Positions 48,314 through 56,975 of a stretch of 64,000 bases of DNA are shown here, piece by piece (position 1 is the stretch's first letter; every line of letters starts with the position of its first letter). This DNA is from Anaerolineae bacterium (lineage in GTDB: Bacteria; Chloroflexota; Anaerolineae; Aggregatilineales; Phototrophicaceae). Made by a program: the position numbers and the translations under genes. The stretch covers positions 1 through 64,000 of the forward strand of contig JALHQT010000010.1 of the NCBI GenBank assembly GCA_022841825.1, written 5' to 3'. The notes under the pieces were generated by a model. That model was not told where the DNA came from. It was given only the letters and a program-made list of their open reading frames with translations, and did not search any database.

Positions 48314-48387
48314 AACCTCACCCCCTGCTCGCTTCGCTCGCTTCCCCCTCTCCGTACACGGAGAGGGGGATTGAGGGGGTGAGGTTA
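48314..48387. repeat. Palindromic repeat (aacctcaccccc...ctctccgtacacggagag...gggggtgaggtt)
   Basis: Related to 17541-17618. Confidence 0.7.
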
Positions 48388-48606
48388 CGGCGGCGGTCTC
48401 AGGAAGAAGACTTCCTCCAGGGGGACGTTGAACACCACTGCCAGCCGAAATGCCAGCTCCAGCGACGGGGTGTACTTGCCCTGCTCGATGGCGACGATGG
48501 TCTGGCGCGTCACGCCTACCTGTTCCGCCAACTGCTGCTGCGTCATCTCGCCGTTGTTAAAGCGCAGCCTGCGGACGTTGTTGTCGATGGTGATCTTGTC
48601 CATCAT
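48385..48606 (-). CDS. Small HTH (XRE/YozG-like) regulator
   Basis: VRRLRFNNGEMTQQQLAEQVGVTRQTIVAIEQGKYTPSLELAFRLAVVFNVPLEEVFF. Confidence 0.93.
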   Translation of the reverse strand: MMDKITIDNNVRRLRFNNGEMTQQQLAEQVGVTRQTIVAIEQGKYTPSLELAFRLAVVFNVPLEEVFFLRPPP

Positions 48607-49052
48607 CAGACACCCCGGCGATAGAACCAGAACGCGGAGAAGTGATCAACCACCTGCGAAGCGACCCCGCCGATCATCATGATGATGAACATGGTCGAAG
48701 GCGTCATCCCCATCGCCAGCGCGATCATCGCCAGCAGGAAGCCAATCGTGAAGGCATAGAACCCAATGCGCGACGCCTTCAGCTCGATCAGCCTGTCGCG
48801 CTCGTCGGTGATGGTCGGCACTGCCTCGCGCATGGCGATGGTGTTCAGGATGCTGAAGAGGATCGTGACGGCGATCTCGATGATGATCGAGACCAGGATC
48901 AGGATGAGAAAGAATTCCCCCCAGAAGCGAAAGACCTCCGGCGCGTAAGGGTCACCAGCGGGCTGGCGCGGCAGCATGTAGGCGAGATAGACAGCGTTGA
49001 TCACGATGCTGCTGCCGAGGGAGACGAGCGCGCGCCGCTCCTGAAAAGACAT
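48606..49052 (-). CDS. Small four-TM membrane protein co-transcribed with HTH regulator
   Basis: MSFQERRALVSLGSSIVINAVYLAYMLPRQ...; end overlaps the HTH start. Confidence 0.8.
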   Translation of the reverse strand: MSFQERRALVSLGSSIVINAVYLAYMLPRQPAGDPYAPEVFRFWGEFFLILILVSIIIEIAVTILFSILNTIAMREAVPTITDERDRLIELKASRIGFYAFTIGFLLAMIALAMGMTPSTMFIIMMIGGVASQVVDHFSAFWFYRRGV

Positions 49053-49095
49053 AACTCTGCTCCGCGTGTCCGATAGAGGCGACACGATGTCGTCT

Positions 49096-49118
49096 CTGAT
49101 ATACTCAATGTATATCAG
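49096..49118. promoter_or_regulatory. Putative operator upstream of the membrane protein-HTH operon
   Basis: ctgatatac-tcaat-gtatatcag, perfect 9-bp arms. Confidence 0.65.
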
Positions 49119-49283
49119 GAATTACTTTATGTCAAGTATTTTTTACATTGCGTGGTCGGGTCGTGGCATGGCAGCGCGCCGCCGGGGCAGGAAATGCCCT
49201 GGCTATGGCGCCCCTACACCCACGATCCTGTAGGGATGCCATTCATGGCGTCCGTTGAAACAATACGAAGACTCGCGTTGATT

Positions 49284-49916
49284 CTAGGGTGCGACCGCGA
49301 ACAGCAGGAGCGTCATCAGCGCGCCGACACATCCCCCCGCGATCACCTGGGCGACGGTGTGCCGTTTGAGTGTGATGCGCGCCGCGCCCACAATCGGGAT
49401 GAGCGGCGAAAACGCTGCCGCCGTCCCCACGCCAAACATGCCGCCCAGCGCAAAAATCGCACTGGTGATGCCGAGGGAATGCATACTGATCTGCCATCGG
49501 GTCGTCACGATCAGCATGACGATGATCTGCAACATGCTGAAGAAGGCGAAGAGCGTCACCAGCGGCGGCGCGTTCAGCAGCCAGAGCAGGACGACCGCGA
49601 GCGCCGCGCAGATGATGGTGACGAGGTAGGGGATGATGCGCTGGCGGCGCACTTTGATGTGGATGTCGGTGATCTTGCCGCGCTTGACCATGATAGCGAT
49701 ATAGACGATGGGCAGCACGCAGACCAGCACGATGTAGATGAGCGCCCAGAGCCAGGCGCGCCCCGCCCCGCGATCGGCATAAATCGCGAGCGGAACCGCC
49801 ACGACAGCCCAAACGACTGGCGGGCTGATGACATCCGAGATGACGCGCGCCCATGACCAGTCGTAATTCAGACGCCGGTGGGCAGGGGGATCCGTGAGAG
49901 GGAGTTCATTTGACAT
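49284..49916 (-). CDS. PAP2-like membrane protein
   Basis: Multiple TM; MHSLGITSAIFALGGMFG...RITLKRHTVAQVIAGGCVGALM. Confidence 0.65.
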   Translation of the reverse strand: MSNELPLTDPPAHRRLNYDWSWARVISDVISPPVVWAVVAVPLAIYADRGAGRAWLWALIYIVLVCVLPIVYIAIMVKRGKITDIHIKVRRQRIIPYLVTIICAALAVVLLWLLNAPPLVTLFAFFSMLQIIVMLIVTTRWQISMHSLGITSAIFALGGMFGVGTAAAFSPLIPIVGAARITLKRHTVAQVIAGGCVGALMTLLLFAVAP

Positions 49917-50238
49917 GCCCTCAGTGTATCACGGCGCGCTAGGCAGGGCGATTAAAGATGGTTAACGAACAGGGGGATTAACCGCGAATACGGGACGACG
50001 CGAAGATCTTGAAACCTGTGATAGAGCGGCGGCGGACGACGCGCGCGTCGCCCCTACGGACAGGGCGTGTATTCCATAGGGACGAGGCGTGCCTCGTCCG
50101 TGCTGCCCTGTATATCTTGTCTGGGCGTCCTTTGCGTCCTGGCGGTTCACTTTCTGATTGAACCGCTAGGACACCAGGAACGCCACCCATAGATTATTCG
50201 GTGTGATTGTGTTTCATCGGCACTCTGCGGTTCATGCT

Positions 50239-51060
50239 TTATGCTGCCGCCAGCACCGCCTCGCGCCCCTGACGGTTGACCGCCATCCCAATCGCCAGCC
50301 AGCCCAGCCCCATGCCGAGGAAGATGACGAACGACAGCAGATTCTCTGTGCTCTGCGGGAAAGGCTTGGCAATCCCCAAGAACATGAACAACCAACCGCT
50401 TGCTGCCATCAGCGGCAGCCCTCGGAAGGCGGGCAGCGCGGGCTTGACGACGTGCAGCACACCATACAGCGTCAGCGCGATGACATGGACGAGCGACGTC
50501 GCAAACCAGATATTCCACCAGTCGCCGTACACGGTCGAAAGCGCCACGCCCGCGCCCATCAGCACGGCGGCGACTCCCGCAACGACCAGCAGCCACTTGC
50601 CCGCCGTCCCATGCCCAGCTTCGTAGCGCATCCCCAACCCGATGCAGCCCAACCCGAATAAGATGAACGCAGGTGCGATCAGCCACAGCGACACCTGAAA
50701 AACGCCATAGTAGCTGTAATGGTCGCCCGGCTGAAGCTGGCTGAACGACGCCAGCATCCAGAACACACCGCCGACCATCAGGAGCATACCGGAGAGCTGC
50801 TTAAACGTAGACTTTGACATCCCAAACCTTCCTTTTCGTTGTTCAATTACGGTCAAGGTGAGGTCAAGCAGTGTCGAACACCACCAAAGCGCCATCCCGA
50901 TCAGCCCACGCCGCCCATACTTGTCCCGCGCCACATCACGGAAGACCTGCACCATCAGCGTGCCGTATTCGCGGCGGTAGTCCGCCGGATAGAGGATGAG
51001 CAGCGCCCGGTAGACAGACGCAGAGCGCGTAACCCAGGGGCTGGGAGTCATGCGGTTCAT
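50239..51060 (-). CDS. PadR-associated membrane protein
   Basis: VYRALLILYPADYRREYGTLMVQVFRDVARD N-terminal module then TM helices; directly follows padR-like gene. Confidence 0.75.
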   Translation of the reverse strand: MNRMTPSPWVTRSASVYRALLILYPADYRREYGTLMVQVFRDVARDKYGRRGLIGMALWWCSTLLDLTLTVIEQRKGRFGMSKSTFKQLSGMLLMVGGVFWMLASFSQLQPGDHYSYYGVFQVSLWLIAPAFILFGLGCIGLGMRYEAGHGTAGKWLLVVAGVAAVLMGAGVALSTVYGDWWNIWFATSLVHVIALTLYGVLHVVKPALPAFRGLPLMAASGWLFMFLGIAKPFPQSTENLLSFVIFLGMGLGWLAIGMAVNRQGREAVLAAA

Positions 51061-51422
51061 CAGGTTGCGCCTCCCATAAGCCTTTTCGAGCGCGCAGCAC
51101 GCAGCAGCACCGCCATCCGTGCCGCCTCCGCTTCTGCGACCTTTTCACCGAACGAGGTCAGGCGGTAGTAGCGCCGCCGCTCGTCGTCCATCGCCGGGTC
51201 GGGGCGCTCATCGCTCTCTTCGATCAGGCGCGTGTCGATCATGCGCTTGATCGTGCCGTAGAGCGTGCCGGGTCCCATCTGGATCGCGCCGTCGGTCAGG
51301 CGCGTGACCTCCTGCATGATGCCGTAGCCGTGCTTTTCGCCATCTGCCAGCGCCAGCAGAATGTGAAAGACCGCCGGCGTCAGCGGCAGCATGTCTTGTG
51401 GGCGCAGGGTGGTGTTCGACAT
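51060..51422 (-). CDS. PadR-family transcriptional regulator
   Basis: LPLTPAVFHILLALADGEKHGYGIMQEVTRLTDGAIQMGPGTLYGTIKRMIDTRLIEE...RRRYYRLTSFGEKV. Confidence 0.95.
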   Translation of the reverse strand: MSNTTLRPQDMLPLTPAVFHILLALADGEKHGYGIMQEVTRLTDGAIQMGPGTLYGTIKRMIDTRLIEESDERPDPAMDDERRRYYRLTSFGEKVAEAEAARMAVLLRAARSKRLMGGAT

Positions 51423-51442
51423 TTGCTCTCCTGTTTCAGAAA

Positions 51443-51525
51443 CGGACACCATGAATGGTGTCCCTACGATGTTCGGTTGTAGGGACGCCATTCATGGCGT
51501 CCGTGCAACGCCATTCGCCGCGTCC
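51443..51525. repeat. Intergenic palindromes (ggacaccatgaatggtgtcc; gtagggacgccattcatggcgtcc)
   Basis: Two adjacent inverted repeats; second one related to 49229-49253. Confidence 0.7.
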
Positions 51526-51820
51526 ATACATCCGTCTCGGATATATCCATGACAGATATAATGAGGCGTATTGCAAAATTTGTCAAGTTTAACGTTTAGC
51601 AAATGTGTTGGCGTTCCGTTTCTGCGTGTTAAAATCCCGTTTGGAGCGGCGAACTTGCCCTGTCTTTTGCACTGGCGTTGTCATGGCACGATTGTTATAC
51701 TTGCGCCATTCGTCACAAAGTGCGCTTAGTTCGTCCTTTTTACGTTTGAATTCGTCCTGATGCGGTTACGATTGCCCTGTGCAATCGGTTTTTATTGCGG
51801 GATGCAGGAGCACAACTCCG

Positions 51821-52183
51821 ATGAATGTAGTCAACGAGTGGGCATTCATAGGCGTCTTCATGGCGGTCGCCTGGATATTCCCCACCCTCCCCATTGTGCT
51901 CGCGGCGTTCGTCAGCCCGCGTAAGCCCAATGCGATCAAGATGCAAACGTATGAGTGCGGTGTCGAAACCGTCGGTGATACCTGGGTGCAGTTCCGCGTC
52001 CAGTATTACATTCACGGGTTGGTCTTCCTGATCTTTGATGTCGAGATGATCTTCCTGTTCCCCTGGGCAATGGCGTACAACCAGCTTGATTTCTTCGCCT
52101 TTGGCGCGGGGCTGCTGTTCCTCTTTTTGCTCACGGATGGTCTGTTTTACGCCTGGTTCAAGGGCGACCTGGAATGGTCATAG
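51821..52183 (+). CDS. nuoA: NADH-quinone oxidoreductase subunit A
   Basis: SPRKPNAIKMQTYECGVETVGDTWVQFRVQYYIHGLVFLIFDVEMIFLFPWA. Confidence 0.96.
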   Translation: MNVVNEWAFIGVFMAVAWIFPTLPIVLAAFVSPRKPNAIKMQTYECGVETVGDTWVQFRVQYYIHGLVFLIFDVEMIFLFPWAMAYNQLDFFAFGAGLLFLFLLTDGLFYAWFKGDLEWS

Positions 52184-52207
52184 GCAAGGGTTGAGGACAA
52201 TACGCCC

Positions 52208-53446
52208 ATGAATGAATGCAGAGACCTCATCAATACCCTGGCTGCCTGCCTGAGCACGAGCGGTTGGGACCCCGGGCTGGCGCAGTTCGTCCAGATTCTG
52301 CTGGGCGTCGTGCTGGTCACGCTCGCCCCGCTCATCATCGTCATCTTCCTGATCTGGGTCGAGCGCAAGTTCGCCGCCCGCATTCAGGATCGCATCGGTC
52401 CCAACCGTGTCGGTCCGTGGGGCTTGCTCCAAACGATTGCCGACGCGCTCAAGCTGATCACCAAGGAAGACATCACCCCGGCGGGCGCTGACCGCGTGGT
52501 CTTCAACCTCGCGCCGATTGTCTCGGTCGTCTCCGTCATCCTGATCTGGGCGGTCATCCCTCTCAGCCCCATCCACATCGGCGTCGATCTCGAAATTGGC
52601 GCGCTCTACTTCATCGCCGTCGGCAGCATCGGCACGCTGGCGATCATGATGGCGGGCTGGTCGAGCAACAACAAGTATGCGCTGCTCGGTGCGTTCCGCG
52701 TCGTGGCGCAGCTCGTCTCCTACGAAATCCCGTTTGTCTTCGCCATCCTCGTCCCCGTCATGCTGGCGGGCAGCATGGGGATGCAGGACATCGTCGATGC
52801 GCAGCGCGGCATGTGGTTCGCGGTGCTCTCGCCCATCGCCGCCGCCATCTTCTTCCTCTCCGCGCAGGCGGAGACGGGGCGCGCTCCTTTCGACCTGATC
52901 GAAGCGGAGTCGGAACTCGTCGCGGGCTACAACATCGAATACAGCGGCATGAAGTTCGGCTTGTTCTTCGCCGGTGAATTCGTGCATGTGCTGACCAACG
53001 CGCTCCTGCTGGTCGCGTTGTTCTTCGGCGGCTGGGTCGGTCCGTTCGTCGATCAACTGCCGATCCTCGGCTTCGTCTATATGTTTGGCAAAGCCGCGCT
53101 CTTCTATCTCTTCTCGCTGCTGCTGCGCAACACGCTGCCGCGTGTGCGCATTGACCAGATGATGAACTTCAACTGGAAGTTCCTCGTCCCGCTCTCGGTC
53201 ATCAACGTGGCGGTGGTCGCCTTCCTGCTCCAGGTGGTGCGCGCGCTCGGTCTCGCGCCCGCGTCGGGCATGGAAAACGACCTGATCGCCAATCTGCCGC
53301 AGGCGGCAGTGCTGCTGGCGGGCAACCTGGTCATCATCGCGGTCGTCTTACAGCTTCTGCGCAACGCCGGGCGGCGCGATCGTTCGGCGGAGGCGGTTGT
53401 CGTCTCCAAAGAAGACGAGATGCTGCCCGCGCAGGCAGCGCATTGA
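52208..53446 (+). CDS. nuoH: NADH-quinone oxidoreductase subunit H
   Basis: WVERKFAARIQDRIGPNRVGPWGLLQTIADALKLITKEDITP; AETGRAPFDLIEAESELVAGYNIEYSGMKF. Confidence 0.97.
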   Translation: MNECRDLINTLAACLSTSGWDPGLAQFVQILLGVVLVTLAPLIIVIFLIWVERKFAARIQDRIGPNRVGPWGLLQTIADALKLITKEDITPAGADRVVFNLAPIVSVVSVILIWAVIPLSPIHIGVDLEIGALYFIAVGSIGTLAIMMAGWSSNNKYALLGAFRVVAQLVSYEIPFVFAILVPVMLAGSMGMQDIVDAQRGMWFAVLSPIAAAIFFLSAQAETGRAPFDLIEAESELVAGYNIEYSGMKFGLFFAGEFVHVLTNALLLVALFFGGWVGPFVDQLPILGFVYMFGKAALFYLFSLLLRNTLPRVRIDQMMNFNWKFLVPLSVINVAVVAFLLQVVRALGLAPASGMENDLIANLPQAAVLLAGNLVIIAVVLQLLRNAGRRDRSAEAVVVSKEDEMLPAQAAH

Positions 53447-53463
53447 AAACAATACGAGGGATT

Positions 53464-53491
53464 GTAGGGGCGCAATACACTGCGCCCCTAC
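53464..53491. repeat. GTAGGGGCGCAAT palindromic repeat between nuoH and nuoJ
   Basis: gtaggggcgcaatacactgcgcccctac. Confidence 0.85.
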
Positions 53492-53527
53492 GGTCGTGTA
53501 CGGAAATCTACGTCAGGGGACGTATTT

Positions 53528-54043
53528 ATGCTTGAACTGAACGCACAAACCATCGGCTTCTTCATCTTCTCCGCTCTGATGGTCGGCGGCGGTCTGGGTG
53601 TCGTCACCAGTCGCAACCTGATCCATGGCGCGCTCTACCTGATCCTCAGTCTGTTTGGGGGCGCGGGTTTGTTCGTCCTGCTCAGTGCGCCGTTCCTCGC
53701 CGCCGTGCAAATCCTGGTGTACATCGGCGCCATCGCCATCCTCATCATCTTCGCCGTCATGCTCACACGCAGCATGACGCGCATGGGCGAGGTCTTCAAC
53801 ACGCAGTGGTGGTTGAGCGCCCTGGTCGCCATCGCGGTCTTCGCCCTGCTGGTCGTCGGCGTCATCATGCCCGTCTTCGGCGGGCTGGACATGAGCACCG
53901 TCTCGGCGGAAGTCGGCACCACGATGGAACTTGGCATCGCCCTGGTGGATGGCAACCAGTTTGTCCTGCCTTTTGAAGTGGCGTCGCTGCTCTTGACGGC
54001 AGCGATGATCGGCGCGATTGTCATCGCCCGCGACCGCGATTAG
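53528..54043 (+). CDS. nuoJ: NADH-quinone oxidoreductase subunit J
   Basis: SRNLIHGALYLILSLFGGAGLFVLLSAPFLAAVQILVYIGAIAILIIFAVMLT. Confidence 0.95.
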   Translation: MLELNAQTIGFFIFSALMVGGGLGVVTSRNLIHGALYLILSLFGGAGLFVLLSAPFLAAVQILVYIGAIAILIIFAVMLTRSMTRMGEVFNTQWWLSALVAIAVFALLVVGVIMPVFGGLDMSTVSAEVGTTMELGIALVDGNQFVLPFEVASLLLTAAMIGAIVIARDRD

Positions 54044-54054
54044 GAGTGAGTCTG

Positions 54055-54363
54055 ATGGTTCCATTGTGGATGTACTTACTGGTAGCGGCGGCGTTGTTCG
54101 CCATCGGCACTTATGGGGTGCTTTCGCGGCGTAACGCGGTGGCAATCCTGATGAGCGTCGAGCTGATGTTGAGCGCCGTCAATATCAACCTGGTCGCCTT
54201 CTGGCGCTATCAGTCGCCGCTGGAGATGTCCGGGCAGGCGTTCGCCGCATTCGTCTTTGTCGTGGCGGCGGCAGAGGCAGCCGTCGGTCTGGCGATCATC
54301 ATCGCCGTTTACCGCAGCCGCCGCTCCGTCATCGTCGAAGATGTCAATCTGTTGCAGGGCTAA
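54055..54363 (+). CDS. nuoK: NADH-quinone oxidoreductase subunit K
   Basis: AIGTYGVLSRRNAVAILMSVELMLSAVNINLVAFW...FVFVVAAAEAAVGLAIIIAVYR. Confidence 0.95.
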   Translation: MVPLWMYLLVAAALFAIGTYGVLSRRNAVAILMSVELMLSAVNINLVAFWRYQSPLEMSGQAFAAFVFVVAAAEAAVGLAIIIAVYRSRRSVIVEDVNLLQG

Positions 54364-54369
54364 AGGGAG

Positions 54370-54454
54370 TGGAAAGTTAGAAGTGAAAAGTTAAGAGTGC
54401 AAACCCGTGACCTCACGCGCAAGACTTTTAGCTTTCAACTTTCAACTTTTAACT
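54370..54454. repeat. Inverted repeat of gaaagtt-type motifs between nuoK and nuoL
   Basis: ggaaagttagaagtgaaaagttaagagt ... acttttagctttcaactttcaacttttaact. Confidence 0.6.
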
Positions 54455-54468
54455 GAAGGAACGACTTC

Positions 54469-56925
54469 ATGGATTTGAGCTTATTTCTCACCGACCGCAA
54501 CTGGATGCCCTGGCTCATCCCCGCGGGACCGCTGCTGGCTTTTCTGGTCATCACCCTGATCACGAATCGCAGCCGTCTGATGCCCGCGACGAGCCACGAC
54601 TACAGCGGCGATGGTCAGCACCCGGAATACCCGAACCTGGCGGTGCACGTCGTCACCCCGCTTGGGCGTGTCGCCTCCATCGTGGTCGGCTTGAGCGGCA
54701 TCATCGCCGCCTGGCTGATTAGCTGGAGCATCGTCGGCTACACCTTCGGCATCGAAGACTTCGGCAAGAAAGTCCTCGAAAGCGCTGTGACCTGGATGAA
54801 TACCGGCACGACCACCTTCGAGATGGGCGTCCTGGTCGATCCGCTCACATCGATCATGCTCGTCATGGTGCCGCTGGCGTGTCTGTGCATCTTCATCTAC
54901 GCCATCGGCTACATGGCGCATGACCCGCGCCAGGCACGCTTCTTCAGCCTGATCTCGCTGTTCGCGGGGGCGATGCTCACACTCGTCGTCGCCGACAACC
55001 TGCTGCTGCTGTTCGTCGGCTGGGAAATCATGGGCTTGTGCTCGTTCATGCTGATCGGCTTCTGGTACGAAAAACCGAGCGCCTACAAAGCCGCCGTCAA
55101 AGCATTCACCACCACCCGCGTCGCCGATGTTATCATGCTGCTCGGCATCGCCTACCTCTATTTCACGACGGGTACGCTCTCGTTCCGCGAAATCCTCTAT
55201 AACGAGGAAGTCCTGAGCGCGCTGTCACAAACCCCCGCAATCATCTTCGGCGGCATCAGCGCCGCCAGCCTGATCGGCGTCTTCCTGATCATCGGCACCA
55301 TCGGCAAGTCGGCACAGTGGCCCATGCACGTCTGGCTGCCCGACGCGATGGAAGGACCCACCCCCGTCAGCGCGATGATCCATGCCGCCGCGATGGTCTC
55401 GGCAGGCGTCTACGCCATCATCCGCATGTATCCGCTGCTCGAAGCAGGCGCGCACCCGCACAGCGGCGAGTTTAATTCGCCGCTGATGCTGATGGCGATC
55501 ATCGGCGCGGTCACGGCATTGTTCGCGGCGACCATCGCGGTCGCGCAAAACGACGTGAAGCGCGTGCTGGCGTACTCGACGATTTCGCAGCTCGGCTTCA
55601 TGGTCGCGGCGCTCGGCATTGGCGCGTATGTCGCCGCCACCTTCCACCTGATCACGCACGCCTTCTTCAAGGCGTTGTTGTTTATGGCATCCGGCGCGGT
55701 CATTCACGGCATGGAGCACGGGCATCACCACGCCCACGCGCACGGGCATGACCATGACGACGAGCATGACCATGCGCACGCACATGACGATCATGGGCAT
55801 GGCGTCGTGATGGAACATGACGAACACGGGCATCCCATCGCGGTCGCGCAGGATGCGCACGGCATGGCGCTCGTCGAGGCACACGGGCACGCGGCGCAAC
55901 CGTATGTCGAGCTGCCCGTCGCCTCGCAAAAAGAGGGCGCGTTCGACGCCCAGGACATGATGAACATGGGCGGTCTGCGCAAGACGATGCCCGTGACCTG
56001 GATCACCTTCCTGATTGGTGGTCTTTCGCTGGCGGGCTTCCCGCTCATCACGGCGGGCTTCTGGTCGAAGGACGAAATTCTGCTCGACGGATGGGTCGGG
56101 CTGAGCGAGGGCTTTGGTCCGCACGCGCTGGTCTTCATCTGCCTGGCGCTGGCAGCGTTCCTGACCGCCTTCTACACCGCGCGCCAGCTCTCGCTGACCT
56201 TCCTGGGCGAGCCGCGCACCGACGCCGCCAAACACGCCAACCTGGGCAAGGGCATCGTCTCCGCGACGATGACGCTGCCGCTCATCATCCTGGCGGTCTT
56301 CGCGCTGTTTGCGGGCTTCGTCGGCGTCCATCCTGACTTCCCGATCCTGGGCGGCATCTTCTCGCCCAACCGCGAAATCCCCTTCAAGGAATTCCTGGGT
56401 TACACGCTGCTGGAAAAGCCAGAACTGGTGCCCTTCAGCATCATCGCGCCGCTGGCATCGTTCGCCGTCGCGCTCGGGGGTCTGGCGCTCGGCTTCTGGA
56501 TGTACGCGCGCCAGCCGCTCAAGGCGGGAGAAGTGGACCCGATGGTGCGCATCCTCGGTCCGGTCTATCCTGTTCTCAGGAACAAGTATTACTTCGACGA
56601 ACTCTACACGGCGATCTTCATCAAGCCTTCGCAGTGGTTCGCCAAAGAGGTGGCGTATGTCTTCCTCGATAAGGGCGTCATCGACGGCTTCCTGCATCTG
56701 GTCGCCCGCGTCTTCACCTGGATCGGCGACTTGATCAAGGTGCTGAACCTGTGGCTGATCGACGGCTTCGGCGACGGCATCCCGGAGATGGTGCAGCGCA
56801 GCGGTTCGTGGCTCAAGCGTATTCAGACCGGGCGCGTGCAGCAGTATATGCTGGTGATCACGCTTGCGCTGGTTGTAATCGCGATCATCTTCGCGTTGTC
56901 ATCGGGCGTTCTGGCAGCACCGTAA
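54469..56925 (+). CDS. nuoL: NADH-quinone oxidoreductase subunit L with His-rich insertion
   Basis: LLLFVGWEIMGLCSFMLIGFWYEKPSAYKAAVKAFTTTRVAD; GKSAQWPMHVWLPDAMEGPTPVSAMIHAAAMVSAGVY; HAFFKALLFMASGAVIHGMEHGHHHAHAHGHDHDDEHDHAHAH. Confidence 0.96.
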   Translation: MDLSLFLTDRNWMPWLIPAGPLLAFLVITLITNRSRLMPATSHDYSGDGQHPEYPNLAVHVVTPLGRVASIVVGLSGIIAAWLISWSIVGYTFGIEDFGKKVLESAVTWMNTGTTTFEMGVLVDPLTSIMLVMVPLACLCIFIYAIGYMAHDPRQARFFSLISLFAGAMLTLVVADNLLLLFVGWEIMGLCSFMLIGFWYEKPSAYKAAVKAFTTTRVADVIMLLGIAYLYFTTGTLSFREILYNEEVLSALSQTPAIIFGGISAASLIGVFLIIGTIGKSAQWPMHVWLPDAMEGPTPVSAMIHAAAMVSAGVYAIIRMYPLLEAGAHPHSGEFNSPLMLMAIIGAVTALFAATIAVAQNDVKRVLAYSTISQLGFMVAALGIGAYVAATFHLITHAFFKALLFMASGAVIHGMEHGHHHAHAHGHDHDDEHDHAHAHDDHGHGVVMEHDEHGHPIAVAQDAHGMALVEAHGHAAQPYVELPVASQKEGAFDAQDMMNMGGLRKTMPVTWITFLIGGLSLAGFPLITAGFWSKDEILLDGWVGLSEGFGPHALVFICLALAAFLTAFYTARQLSLTFLGEPRTDAAKHANLGKGIVSATMTLPLIILAVFALFAGFVGVHPDFPILGGIFSPNREIPFKEFLGYTLLEKPELVPFSIIAPLASFAVALGGLALGFWMYARQPLKAGEVDPMVRILGPVYPVLRNKYYFDELYTAIFIKPSQWFAKEVAYVFLDKGVIDGFLHLVARVFTWIGDLIKVLNLWLIDGFGDGIPEMVQRSGSWLKRIQTGRVQQYMLVITLALVVIAIIFALSSGVLAAP

Positions 56926-56975
56926 CGTAATCGGCAGGGGCGACCCGTTGGGTCGCGCCTGCACGGGGGTAATCC

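Noticed and set aside
51540-51780. Promoter for the nuo operon
   Set aside because: Candidate -10 boxes (e.g. ttatact at 51696) lack a correctly spaced -35 by eye.
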